Shown: positions 17,386 through 26,461 of the stretch, piece after piece
Layout: each line of letters opens with the position of its first letter
How positions within the stretch are numbered: the first letter of the stretch is position 1
Assembly (NCBI GenBank): GCA_030065635.1
Contig: JASJDJ010000036.1
Coordinates: 1-39,175 of the forward strand
Reading direction: 5' to 3'
Length of the DNA: 39,175 nucleotides
Source of the DNA: Xenococcaceae cyanobacterium MO_188.B32
Lineage (GTDB): Bacteria > Cyanobacteriota > Cyanobacteriia > Cyanobacteriales > Xenococcaceae
Notes under the pieces: model-generated
What the model saw: only the letters and a program-made list of their open reading frames with translations
The model's database searches: none
What the model was told of the DNA's origin: nothing
Position numbers and translations under genes: made by a program

Positions 17386-19365
17386 TTAATTAACCTTAAA
17401 TTGGCTAACACGCTCTTGCAGTTGTTGAGTAGCTGTAAGCAGTTTGGCGAAAGAGGTTGATACATCTGTAGCCGAAATAGCAGTTTGGCTAGCTATAGTA
17501 GTTACCTTTTCTAAAATTTGACTGACTGTTTCACTTGCTTGAGATTGCTCAGAAGCAGAAAGAGCGATCTCATTGACTAACTGCTCGATCTGAGTACTCA
17601 TCGAAGCTATTTGATTGAGATTTTGACGGGTTTCCTGTACTAATTGTGTCTTATTTTTAGTCTCGGCAATACTTTCATTGATGGTGAGAATAACTTCCTC
17701 AATTCCAGCCTGAATTTCTGCTATTAACTTTTCAACTTCCTCATTAGCTTGTTTTGAAGTATGCCTTAAGGATTTATCAAAAAGTAAGGATAAATTTTGA
17801 GCATCTTCCCTAATTCGAGGTTCTTCATTAACAGAGTGTACTGCTACACCATTAGTTTGGAAAGTAATTTGATCGATGACATCTGTTAGCTGAGAAGTTT
17901 TTTGAGAACACATCTTCAGCAGCTTTATTTGTTCATTGGTTTTGTCGGTCGTATTTTGAATAGATAGCATCTCTTCAACCGTACGATCGATTAAGATTGC
18001 TCCTTTTTCTCCTGTACGAATCATTGGTGAAACAAGAGCTTCTGTTCGTGCTGCTTTAACAGCAATCATCTGAATTGACTTGGCTATAATTTTAATATTT
18101 TCTCTGGCTACTGCAATACCTTCTTTTTGCTCATTAGTATCTTCTGATAGTTTTTGGATGGCAATTTCATTACTTTTAATGTTATTGACTACCTTTTGAA
18201 CCACAATTTGCACCTGAACGATAATTTGTCGTAAATTCTCTAGAGTGAAATTGTAAAATTCTGCTATGGTACCGATCTCATCTTGAGTCACGGTAGCACG
18301 TATAGTTAGGTCTCCTTGACTAACAGAAGCAATTTCTGTTCCCAACTCGCGGACTCGTTGTTGTAGTTTTTCTTTTGCTCTGCGTTGTTTTTTCTCCGAA
18401 AGACATTCTTGCGCCCATAAATCGCTTAGTTGAGCAGTACGCTCTTTTACCTTAGCTTCTAAATCCTCATTCATTTTTTGCAAAGCTAACTCTGCTCTTT
18501 GACTTTTTTGTAATAATTGAAGAGTTCGGCTAATAGCTAGATAAGAAATCCACCCTAGCAAGATCAATGACCAAGCATAGGCAAAATGACGATAGATACT
18601 AGTTTTGTTTATTGCCTTTTGATAATAAGAGTAATAAGCTTTATTTAGTTCTTCACTTTGTTGTGTGTTGAGTAACGCAAGTATCTCTTGCGTCAATCGA
18701 TCGATTCTTGGTTTATAGCTGAGAATGATTTCTGCATGGCGATTTGCTAGGTCGATCAGGAATAGCTCTTCGCGATCGATATTAATATTTTCTTGCTTGA
18801 TCTGTTGGAGTTTTTTAATAGTTCTCTTGACAGAAGAAGTCAAATCTTCACTCGAGGTCAGATTATACAAAAGTATATTTTGGACTAATTCATCAAGAGA
18901 AGCTGACAAATTTTGATTATTGATTTGAGAATAGTTTTTGTTAGCTATTTCAGAAACTAAAGAGGGTAAGTAACGCAGGGAATTTTTAAAAGCCGAATTT
19001 TGACTTTTAAAATCTTCTAGTAACTGCTCAGTGTTTTCTATAAGTTGGGAACTTTTTGCCAATATCTGCTGGAAATCTTCTCGGTTCTTTCCTTCGATAA
19101 ATTTAGGAATTTCAGTCAGCTTTGCTTGAGTTTCTTTGAGTTCTGATAAATGGTTAACTAAGGGGTCGTAAGAGAAAAAAAGCTCATATCTAGATTTGAG
19201 TAACTCTTGGTTGATAATTGCCTTTCTCTCATTTTGATGAGCTAATGCTGTTTGATAGTTTTGATGTTTTTCTAGATCGATGGATAAACTTTTAACAACC
19301 AAAAAAATCAAGAAAATAGCAGCACTAACAATCGTTAATATATTAAACCATCGGTATTGTTTCAT
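17386..19365 (-). CDS. Chemoreceptor-like protein with all-helical sensor and degenerate signalling tip
   Basis: A 659-residue membrane protein. Helix one is at residues 8-26 and helix two at about 262-279; between them is a 230-residue all-helical extracytoplasmic region resembling the DAHL/double helical-bundle sensors. A coiled coil, a HAMP-like segment (about 336-385, with GDLTIRATVTQDEIG) and an MCP-type long helical hairpin (390-655) follow. The hairpin tip that normally binds CheA/CheW is strongly altered: after DQITFQTN it reads GVAVHSVNEEPRIRED instead of the LLALNAAVEAARAGE type. It may signal without CheA. Its ATG overlaps the stop of the cytochrome c peroxidase gene by 4 nt, implying coupled translation. 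Confidence 0.75.
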   Translation of the reverse strand: MKQYRWFNILTIVSAAIFLIFLVVKSLSIDLEKHQNYQTALAHQNERKAIINQELLKSRYELFFSYDPLVNHLSELKETQAKLTEIPKFIEGKNREDFQQILAKSSQLIENTEQLLEDFKSQNSAFKNSLRYLPSLVSEIANKNYSQINNQNLSASLDELVQNILLYNLTSSEDLTSSVKRTIKKLQQIKQENINIDREELFLIDLANRHAEIILSYKPRIDRLTQEILALLNTQQSEELNKAYYSYYQKAINKTSIYRHFAYAWSLILLGWISYLAISRTLQLLQKSQRAELALQKMNEDLEAKVKERTAQLSDLWAQECLSEKKQRRAKEKLQQRVRELGTEIASVSQGDLTIRATVTQDEIGTIAEFYNFTLENLRQIIVQVQIVVQKVVNNIKSNEIAIQKLSEDTNEQKEGIAVARENIKIIAKSIQMIAVKAARTEALVSPMIRTGEKGAILIDRTVEEMLSIQNTTDKTNEQIKLLKMCSQKTSQLTDVIDQITFQTNGVAVHSVNEEPRIREDAQNLSLLFDKSLRHTSKQANEEVEKLIAEIQAGIEEVILTINESIAETKNKTQLVQETRQNLNQIASMSTQIEQLVNEIALSASEQSQASETVSQILEKVTTIASQTAISATDVSTSFAKLLTATQQLQERVSQFKVN

Positions 19366-20402
19366 AACGGTTTTCCTTGATACTCACCCGTGAGAGTTTT
19401 AAGAAATTTGACAATTAGCTCAATATCTTGGTCTGAAAGCTGACGTCCTAATTGGTATTTACCCATAAGCATCACAGCTTCTTCTAAGGTTTCCGCTGTA
19501 CCATCATGAAAATATGGCGGGGTTTTCTCTATATTACGCAGACTAGAAACTCTAAATTTGTAGCGGTCTTCTTCATTTCCGGTAACATTAAAACGTCCTA
19601 AATCCGCTTTGGTAATGTTACCTCGGTCTTCAAAATAATTGCCGAATAAGCCGAAATTTTGGAATAAATTAGCCCCTATATTAATTCCTTGGTGACAGCT
19701 AACACACCCATAGGCTTTAAATCGACGATAGCCTTCTTTTTCTTCTTCCGTGAGGGCATTTTGCTCTCCCCGCAGGAACCGATCGAAACGGGCATTAGGG
19801 GTATATAGAGACCTTTCATAAGTAGCGATCGCGTTTTTAATATTATCGCTATTGAGCCCATCTGGATATATTTTAGCGAACACTGAAGTGTATTCGGGCA
19901 ATTTCTGGAGCTTACTAACTATTTCTGGCCAACTAGAAGCCATTACTCGCTCGGAATAGACTGGTTTGTCAATCTGTTCTTCTAGAGTGGTCACAACACC
20001 ACTCCAATGCATTTTAAAATTAAACTCGCTATTAAAGACTGTAGGTGTATTGACAACACCTACAGCGTCATTGATACCGAGAGAAAATCTTTTGGGATCC
20101 GCACCTCCAGCATCTAAATGGTGACAAGAAGCGCAGGAAATAGTGTTATCTTTAGACAGCTTGGGTTCATTAAATAGATTTCTTCCTAAATCTACTTTTC
20201 GCTCATCTAATTTTCTAACCAGAGGAATTGGCTCGATCGCTCCACTACTAAGGGTAATGGCTATAGGTTTTTGTTCCTCATCAATTTTGGGTTTCTCTAG
20301 TAATTGAGAAGAACGCCATAGTCCAATTGTCATCAAACACAAAAAAATGATTGAGATAATATACAACCATCTAGTCCTTTGACTAGAGTAAAGCTTTTTC
20401 AT
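19362..20402 (-). CDS. Di-haem cytochrome c peroxidase (CcpA/MauG family), membrane-anchored
   Basis: A 346-residue exported protein with an N-terminal membrane anchor (residues 12-28) and two covalent haem sites, Cys90-x-x-Cys93-His94 (CASCHH) and Cys233-x-x-Cys236-His237 (CVSCHQ). NTPTVFNSEFNFKMHWSG, SLRNIEKTPPYFHDG and the C-terminal LSDQDIELIVKFLKTLTGE are typical of the family. Such enzymes reduce H2O2 with electrons from cytochrome c, or act as MauG-like oxidases. Its stop overlaps the start of the chemoreceptor-like gene (ATGA), so peroxide or redox state at the periplasmic face is a reasonable guess for what the pair senses. That functional link is inference. Confidence 0.88.
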   Translation of the reverse strand: MKKLYSSQRTRWLYIISIIFLCLMTIGLWRSSQLLEKPKIDEEQKPIAITLSSGAIEPIPLVRKLDERKVDLGRNLFNEPKLSKDNTISCASCHHLDAGGADPKRFSLGINDAVGVVNTPTVFNSEFNFKMHWSGVVTTLEEQIDKPVYSERVMASSWPEIVSKLQKLPEYTSVFAKIYPDGLNSDNIKNAIATYERSLYTPNARFDRFLRGEQNALTEEEKEGYRRFKAYGCVSCHQGINIGANLFQNFGLFGNYFEDRGNITKADLGRFNVTGNEEDRYKFRVSSLRNIEKTPPYFHDGTAETLEEAVMLMGKYQLGRQLSDQDIELIVKFLKTLTGEYQGKPL

Positions 20403-20599
20403 TCTTCAGTTAAACTCTATATAAATATTTTTTAAGACACTTATTTAATATACTTAAAATACACGTACGGGTATACTTACGTAATTGGTAAACAAATTTT
20501 AGCAAAATAGTTCTATAACTTCAGGATTTTTAAAACCTGTATACCACAAACTGAGAGATTAATGAGTTAAAACTTTACAATTGAGCAATTTAGCTCATG
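20403..20599. other. Divergent promoter region left of the structured RNA
   Basis: The peroxidase start at 20402 faces this AT-rich gap. A small hairpin GAGC-AATTTA-GCTC lies at 20583-20596. No -10/-35 pair could be assigned with confidence, although the peroxidase/chemoreceptor promoter must lie here. Confidence 0.4.
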
Positions 20600-20764
20600 C
20601 CGAGGTCAGCGTTACTCCGCCGTATAACGACGGAGCCTGCGCTGACAAGGGGCTGTCACCTGAATTTATTTCAGGTGCTTGAACGCCCCGCCGCATTCCG
20701 CGGTCAGAACTAACCTGTTTCCTAATTTATAGAATAAATTTAAATAGGTAGAGATAAAAGGAGG
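20600..20764 (+). ncRNA. Structured RNA candidate, possible orphan HEARO/IscB omega-RNA
   Basis: Four compact helices follow each other. (1) GTCAGCG 20605-20611 pairs with 20640-20646, enclosing CTCCG 20615-20619/CGGAG 20631-20635 and CGT/ACG. (2) GGGGC 20649-20653 pairs with 20685-20689, enclosing CACCTGAA/TTCAGGTG with a TTTAT loop. (3) CCGC 20691-20694 pairs with 20700-20703. (4) AATTTAT 20724-20730 pairs with 20734-20740. An AAAAGGAGG site at 20756-20764 follows, as in IscB loci where the omega-RNA ends at the ribosome binding site of the nuclease gene. The segment is far more GC-rich than its surroundings. Strand and HEARO identity are inferred; no intact iscB follows. Confidence 0.5.
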
Positions 20765-20778
20765 ATATCGGCTAATTT

Positions 20779-20895
20779 ATGGTTTTAGTTTTTTACCTTC
20801 AGCTAATTTGGGTGATTATCTACTTTTTTAAATTATTTGAGTTTTTTTTTACAACGTCAAAAGCTACTAATTTCTATAGTAAGTTATCTATCTGA
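20779..20895 (+). pseudogene. 38-codon frame after the structured RNA, possible decayed ORF
   Basis: An ATG lies 14 nt after the AAAAGGAGG site and opens a 38-codon frame starting MVLVFYLQLIWV. The first residues vaguely recall the VFVLD start of IscB proteins, but the remainder is low-complexity hydrophobic sequence with no nuclease motif. It is listed as the likely position of a lost gene and is not a functional call. Confidence 0.15.
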
Positions 20896-20949
20896 TATTT
20901 TCAGACGAGCAAAACGAATATCTTAATTAATAATTACTGAGAACAAGCT

Positions 20950-22869
20950 GTGGATTGTAAAATTTTAAGCCAGGCCTATCAAGAGATTGCTAGAGAAACT
21001 TCCTTACCTAAATTATTGCTCAAAGCTCTTAATATTTTACGAGATAATACTGAAGCGCAGTGGGGTTGTATTCTTCTCGAGTCTGAAGATGAATGGTTAA
21101 TTGAAGCGATAAGTGCTGTCAATGATGAGCTTCTATCAGTTTTACAATCTAATTCGCTCTCGTTTTGTCTACCAAAATCGATTATTGACAATGTTGCTAA
21201 CCATCAAAAAGTAATTTTGTTGAATGATGCTTTGAATGAAGTCGAATTTAACCAAGACCCCTATATTCAAGCTCAACAACCCCGAGCAATTTTGTGCGCT
21301 CCCCTTGGCGATCGCGGTAAATTAGAAGCAATAGTCTATCTAGAAAATAATTGCGGTAGCCGAGTTTTTACCCCCAAACATTTAGAAAACCTACAACTAT
21401 TATCCGCACCAATAGCGATCGCGACGGCAAATATCCGACTCCAGCAAAAATTATGGGGCGATCGACAACGGATTCATCAATTTTTAGAAGTCTTACCTGT
21501 AGGCGTAGAAGTTCTCGATGGTAAAGAACAACTCTACTACACCAATCAAAGAGCAAAAGAGTTAAGAGCTACAGGGATCGTAGCCGAAGTTGCCACTAAT
21601 CGTCCAGTAGAGACTGAAACCAACGATCCCACTCAGAATGCTAACGTGTCTCTGGCGGTGCTAACCCAAGAACAGGATACCAAGATTGACGAGCCAGACA
21701 AAAAAATTACTCTAGTAGAAAGTTGGAGCAACTCTATTGCTAATGAACGAGGAGAAACAGTTTATGTAATCAATGCTTTTCAAGATATTACCGAACACAA
21801 AAAAGCAGAACAGTTATTAGCCGAATACAATCGGACTTTAGAACTGCAAGTTACCGAGCGGACTTTAGAACTTTCTCAAGCTTTGGAAAATTTAAAAACT
21901 GCTCAAAATAAATTAATCCAATCAGAAAAAATGGTTGCCCTCGGACAACTAGTAGCAGGAGTAGCTCACGAAATCAATACACCTTTGGGGGTTATTCGGG
22001 CTTCTTCTTACAATAACATCAAAGCTTTAGCCGAGTTTCTCGAGCAAATGCCTCAACTTTTTCCCCGACTTTCTCTTCAAGAACAAAACCTTTTCTTTGC
22101 TTTTTTAGAAAAAGCATTTAAGAGCGAAGCGCAAATAAGTTCTAGAGAGAAACGCAAACTAAAACGGGATTTACAAGCTCAGTTACAAGATAAAGGTATC
22201 GCCAAAGCTAGACATATTGCTAATATTCTGACAGATATCGGCATATATCAAGACATCGTTCCTTTTCTTCCTTTACTTCAATCTCCTGATGTAGACTTAA
22301 TCTTGCAACTTGCCTACAATCTAGCTCGTTTGCACGGTAATAGTAACAACAGCATTATTGCGATCGAAAGAGCGTCTAAGGTAGTTTTTGCTCTCAAAAA
22401 TTATGCTCGTTACGACCCCACAGGAGAAAAACAACAAGTAGATATAACCGAAGGGATAGAAACCGTCTTGGAGTTGTATCATAATCAACTCAAGCAGGGA
22501 ATTGAAGTAATTAGAGATTATCCATCCTTACCTCTTATATTCTGCTATCCTGATGAATTGATACAGGTGTGGACTAATTTAATTCATAATGCCATTCAAG
22601 CAATGAGAGGCAAGGGTAAGTTAGAGATTAGCATGGAACAACAGAACGAGCAGATTATCGTCAAGATAACCGATTCTGGTTGCGGTATTCCCGAAGACAT
22701 TAAAGATAAAATATTTCAACCTTTTTTTACTACCAAACCCATGGGTGAAGGGAGTGGTTTGGGATTGGATATTGCCCGCAAAATTATTGACAAGCATCAA
22801 GGAGATATAGAGGTGGAAAGTGTGCCAGGATGTACTACTTTTCAGGTTAAACTACCGATTAAATTGTAA
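20950..22869 (+). CDS. Sensor histidine kinase, GAF-PAS-HisKA-HATPase
   Basis: A 639-residue soluble kinase. Order: GAF domain about 12-165, degenerate PAS about 172-290, coiled coil 290-325, dimerisation/phosphoacceptor region with His340 (GQLVAGVAHEINTPLGVI), an unusual helical insert of about 120 residues (365-485), then a complete ATP-binding domain with N box (NLIHNAIQAM, Asn547), G1 DSGCG at 575-579 and G2 GEGSGLGL. It should be catalytically active. The GTG start at 20950 gives MDCKILSQAYQEIARETS, a sensible GAF lead-in. A REC-PAS regulator follows after 272 bp and is a likely partner. The GAF ligand is unknown; no bilin-binding Cys is obvious. Confidence 0.87.
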   Translation: MDCKILSQAYQEIARETSLPKLLLKALNILRDNTEAQWGCILLESEDEWLIEAISAVNDELLSVLQSNSLSFCLPKSIIDNVANHQKVILLNDALNEVEFNQDPYIQAQQPRAILCAPLGDRGKLEAIVYLENNCGSRVFTPKHLENLQLLSAPIAIATANIRLQQKLWGDRQRIHQFLEVLPVGVEVLDGKEQLYYTNQRAKELRATGIVAEVATNRPVETETNDPTQNANVSLAVLTQEQDTKIDEPDKKITLVESWSNSIANERGETVYVINAFQDITEHKKAEQLLAEYNRTLELQVTERTLELSQALENLKTAQNKLIQSEKMVALGQLVAGVAHEINTPLGVIRASSYNNIKALAEFLEQMPQLFPRLSLQEQNLFFAFLEKAFKSEAQISSREKRKLKRDLQAQLQDKGIAKARHIANILTDIGIYQDIVPFLPLLQSPDVDLILQLAYNLARLHGNSNNSIIAIERASKVVFALKNYARYDPTGEKQQVDITEGIETVLELYHNQLKQGIEVIRDYPSLPLIFCYPDELIQVWTNLIHNAIQAMRGKGKLEISMEQQNEQIIVKITDSGCGIPEDIKDKIFQPFFTTKPMGEGSGLGLDIARKIIDKHQGDIEVESVPGCTTFQVKLPIKL

Positions 22870-23141
22870 ATATTATTGACTTTTATTGTAGTATAAAATC
22901 TGAAGATATATTCAGTAAATGTACTGAAGATAACAGAAAATAATTACAAATAATAGTATTTTAATACTTTGTGTATATTTACTCTGAAATATAAACAACA
23001 GAGTAGCCAGAGAAGCAAACAATTTTCCTTGACGGGACTCTAAAATTGACGAAAAGTGAATCACCCTTACGTTCCTCAGAATAGTTACCCGTCAAAAATT
23101 TTACTGAAGATTAATTTATTATTTTCGATCAGGAGGAACTA

Positions 23142-24131
23142 ATGACTAACTTAGTAATCCTATGCGTTGATGATGAAGCAACCATATTAGAAAGTATCAA
23201 GGAACAGCTAAGACGCAATCTCGACGATGGCTATGAGATAGAAACGGCTGAAAGCGGGGAAGAAGCTTTAGAGATTATTGAAGAATTTGAAGAAGATTCT
23301 ATGGAAGTGGCATTAGTCATCTCTGACCAAATTATGCCCAGAATGAAGGGAGATGAACTATTGATAGACGTTCACGCCAATCATCCCAAAATCTTGACAG
23401 TGATGTTAACCGGACAAGCAAATGCTCAAGCAGTGGGTAACGCAGTCAACGCTGCCAATTTATATCGATATCTTGCTAAACCGTGGGAAGAAACAGATTT
23501 AATATTGACTGTTAAAGAGGCTTTGCGGAGTTATCGTCAAGACCAAAAATTGGAAAAGCAAAATCAAGAATTAAAAAAATTAAATACATCTTTAGAACAA
23601 AAAATAGAAGCATTGCGTATTGCTGAAGAGAATTATCGCAGTATTTTTGAAAATGCGCTGGAGGGAATTTTTCAATGTTCCCCCGATGGGCAATACATAG
23701 AAGTAAATCCCGTGATGGCTCGTATCTACGGATATGAATCTCCTAGCGATATGATTACCAATATGCAGAAAATCGAGCGACAACTGTATGTCGATCCTAA
23801 TAATCGAGAACATTTTAATTGTCTATTAGATAAGCAAGATGAAGTAAAAAACTTCCAATATCAAATTTATCGGCAGGATGGCAAGATAATTTGGGTTGAA
23901 GAAAATACTAGAGCAGTGCGCGATCGTCACGGAACCTTACTATATTATGAGGGAATTATTCAAGATATTACTGAGCGTAAACAAGAAGAACAAGCTTTAA
24001 AACGGCAAGTTCAAGAGATGCAAATTGCTATTGATAAATCTAAACAAGCAAACGAAGTTGCCAAAATTGTCAAAACTGATTCTTTTCAAAGAGTGAAACA
24101 AAAACTAACAAAAATCAGGAATAATTCTTAA
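23142..24131 (+). CDS. Response regulator, REC-PAS
   Basis: A 329-residue two-domain protein. The receiver domain (1-125) has the acidic pair Asp10/Asp11, the phosphoacceptor Asp62 (VISDQIMPRMKG), Thr90 and Lys113 (AKPW); LAKPWE is typical of RpfG-like receivers. A coiled coil (about 127-160) leads to a PAS domain with PAC tail (about 163-285, YRSIFENALEGIFQ to EGIIQDITERK). There is no DNA-binding, GGDEF or kinase output, so output probably works through protein contacts or PAS dimerisation. A strong AGGAGG site precedes the ATG. It probably receives phosphate from the kinase encoded upstream. Confidence 0.87.
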   Translation: MTNLVILCVDDEATILESIKEQLRRNLDDGYEIETAESGEEALEIIEEFEEDSMEVALVISDQIMPRMKGDELLIDVHANHPKILTVMLTGQANAQAVGNAVNAANLYRYLAKPWEETDLILTVKEALRSYRQDQKLEKQNQELKKLNTSLEQKIEALRIAEENYRSIFENALEGIFQCSPDGQYIEVNPVMARIYGYESPSDMITNMQKIERQLYVDPNNREHFNCLLDKQDEVKNFQYQIYRQDGKIIWVEENTRAVRDRHGTLLYYEGIIQDITERKQEEQALKRQVQEMQIAIDKSKQANEVAKIVKTDSFQRVKQKLTKIRNNS

Positions 24132-24557
24132 TAGACCTGTTATGAAAATCGATTTTCATCCTCGGTTGTGAACATGGTTCATGCTTGTCTCTTGCCAAAA
24201 TAAATCTAAAAAAAATGAAATACTAAATGTGCTTGATATGCTATTAATTTCTACCGTATTATCTTGTATGTATAAATACTGAATTTATCGATAATAAAAT
24301 CTTAAGTATTAAGTATTTTTTAAGTGTAATTACGCAAACAAACAAGTAGATTCACTGACTAGTTTTCCGTAATTATTCCCAGGCACAATGCACTTACTTA
24401 CGTGTATCTTCTTTTTAAATGGAATTATTAGCAACAAAGCAAAGTTTTCTCTTTTTTTAGAATGAAAGCGATAAATTATTAATGAACTTACCGAACAATC
24501 TAAAAAAGGTGTATTTTTCAACTTGAGTCTTGATTTGGAAAGGTTCTAAGAATAATT
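24132..24557. other. AT-rich intergenic stretch, 426 bp
   Basis: The stretch has no convincing gene on either strand. An 18-bp perfect palindrome (ATGAAAATCGATTTTCAT, 24142-24159) sits just after the response regulator stop and could act as a weak transcript end or operator. The rest is AT-rich and should contain the promoter for the 4Fe-4S membrane protein cluster. Confidence 0.45.
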
Positions 24558-26459
24558 ATGATAGATAATATTTCTGAAAAACAAATGCATCGTGTTAGGT
24601 GGCTGCTAACAATAGGTTGGTTGCTCCTAATTGTTTTGTTTATATACGATCCTATTTCTCCCTGGTTGACCGAACCCCACAATACCCTAAGTCCTTTCCG
24701 CAAAGACCCCACTATCTGTATTAAGCTACAGGGGATATGTATAGAAGAAATACCCCATTCTATAGCTGCACAGGTATTTTGGGCAGCTATAGTGCCTCTG
24801 GCAATTATTATTTTATTAGTTTTTGGACATGAACTGTGGCGACGAATTTGTCCTTTATCCTTTTTATCTCAACTTCCTCGCGCTCTAGGGATTCAGAGAA
24901 AGCATAAGAGAATTGATGCCAACACGGGCAAGGTTAGTTACAGACTCGCTAAAGTTCCCAAAAACTCATGGTTAGCCAACAACTATTTATATTTACAGTT
25001 TGGATTACTTTATTTAGGTATATGTGGTCGGATATTATTTGTTAATACGGTGGGCTGGGTATTAGCAGTCTTTCTTCTTCTGAGTATTAGTTTAGCAATA
25101 TTAGTCGGTTACTTGTATGACGGGAAAACCTGGTGTAACTATTTTTGTCCCATGGCTCCGGTGCAAAAAATTTATGGTGAACCGAGAGGACTTTTGACGA
25201 GTACTGCCCATGAAAAGTCCAATAACACAATCACCCAATCAATGTGTCGTATTATCGATCCTGAAGGGAAAGAACAAAGTGCCTGTGTTGCTTGTCAAAC
25301 TCCTTGTATTGACATTGATGCAGAAAGAACTTACTGGGATGGTATAAAAAAACCAGATCGAAAGTTAATCTATTATGGCTATATTGGCTTGGTTTTTAGC
25401 TTTTATTTCTACTACTATCTCTATGCGGGTAACTGGGATTACTATTTCTCTGGAGCTTGGACTCATGAAGAAAATTTAATCGCTACTCTTTTTAATCCTG
25501 GTTTTTACATATTTGACACTCCCATTCCTCTCCCTAAGTTGATAGCAGTGCCTCTTACTTTGGGGTTTTTTACCTGGCTGAGTTATTGGCTCGGTCTAAA
25601 ATTAGAAAAAGCTTACAAGTATTATTTGAGAAAAAAAAATAGAGAGATATCTCCAGAAATAATTCAACATCAGTTATTTACCTTTTGCACTTTCTTCGTC
25701 TTTAATCTCTTTTTTGTGTGGGGAGGTCGTCCTACTCTCAGGTTATTGCCTTTATCGGTGCAGTTTTTATTTAATACATTTGTTGTTCTTGTTAGTACTC
25801 TCTGGTTATATAGAACTTGGAGCCGTAGTCCAGAACTCTATTCCAGAGAAAGCCTTGCTACTCGTCTGCGTAAGCAACTCAGTAAGCTAAATCTAAATGT
25901 AGCTCAATTTTTAGAAGGACGTTCATTAGAAGAACTAGACGCTAATGAAGTTTACGTTCTTGCCAAGATTATCCCTGGTTTTACCCGTGAAAAAAGAATT
26001 CAAGTATATAAAGCTGTACTGAAAGAATCTCTAGAAGAAGGTTATGTTAATTCTTCTAGTAGCTTAGAAGTACTAAAGCAAATGCGTATGGAGTTAGATA
26101 TGAGCGATCGCGATCATCAACAAATATTAACAGAGTTAGGTATCGAAAACCCCAGTTTGTTCGATCCTAATAAACAAAGAACTAGGGAAGATTATGCTCG
26201 TTTACAAGGCTTCCGTAACCGCATTAAGGGATTGGTAAAACCCAAACGCCGTCGGACTGCCAAAGGTCTGGGAAGGGAACTTTTACAAGTCGTCAAGAAA
26301 GAAAAATCTATGGCTGATGTCTTTACTCGAGATAAACAAGCCATAAAATCTCTCAGTCTTGAATATGCTGTCACTCCCGAAGAAGCAGCCGAAATTCTGG
26401 CAGAACTTGAGGAGACAACAGAATCAATTAACCAAGCTAAACAAGAAAGTAGTAGATAA
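24558..26459 (+). CDS. Polytopic 4Fe-4S membrane protein with cytosolic C-terminal region
   Basis: A 633-residue protein with about seven or eight membrane helices in residues 13-430 and a charged soluble tail of about 200 residues. The membrane part contains NapH/CcoG-like iron-sulfur motifs: RRICPLSFLSQLPR, WCNYFCPMAPVQKIYG and a cluster CVACQTPC following MCRIIDPEG. These suggest one or two 4Fe-4S clusters on the cytosolic side of a quinol- or electron-transfer-type membrane domain. The tail is helical (LEELDANEVYVLAK, then YAVTPEEAAEILAELEE) and could pass the redox signal to the proteins encoded next. It is the first gene of a tight cluster; the ATPase gene begins 2 nt after the stop. 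Function is not established. Confidence 0.7.
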   Translation: MIDNISEKQMHRVRWLLTIGWLLLIVLFIYDPISPWLTEPHNTLSPFRKDPTICIKLQGICIEEIPHSIAAQVFWAAIVPLAIIILLVFGHELWRRICPLSFLSQLPRALGIQRKHKRIDANTGKVSYRLAKVPKNSWLANNYLYLQFGLLYLGICGRILFVNTVGWVLAVFLLLSISLAILVGYLYDGKTWCNYFCPMAPVQKIYGEPRGLLTSTAHEKSNNTITQSMCRIIDPEGKEQSACVACQTPCIDIDAERTYWDGIKKPDRKLIYYGYIGLVFSFYFYYYLYAGNWDYYFSGAWTHEENLIATLFNPGFYIFDTPIPLPKLIAVPLTLGFFTWLSYWLGLKLEKAYKYYLRKKNREISPEIIQHQLFTFCTFFVFNLFFVWGGRPTLRLLPLSVQFLFNTFVVLVSTLWLYRTWSRSPELYSRESLATRLRKQLSKLNLNVAQFLEGRSLEELDANEVYVLAKIIPGFTREKRIQVYKAVLKESLEEGYVNSSSSLEVLKQMRMELDMSDRDHQQILTELGIENPSLFDPNKQRTREDYARLQGFRNRIKGLVKPKRRRTAKGLGRELLQVVKKEKSMADVFTRDKQAIKSLSLEYAVTPEEAAEILAELEETTESINQAKQESSR

Positions 26460-26461
26460 CT

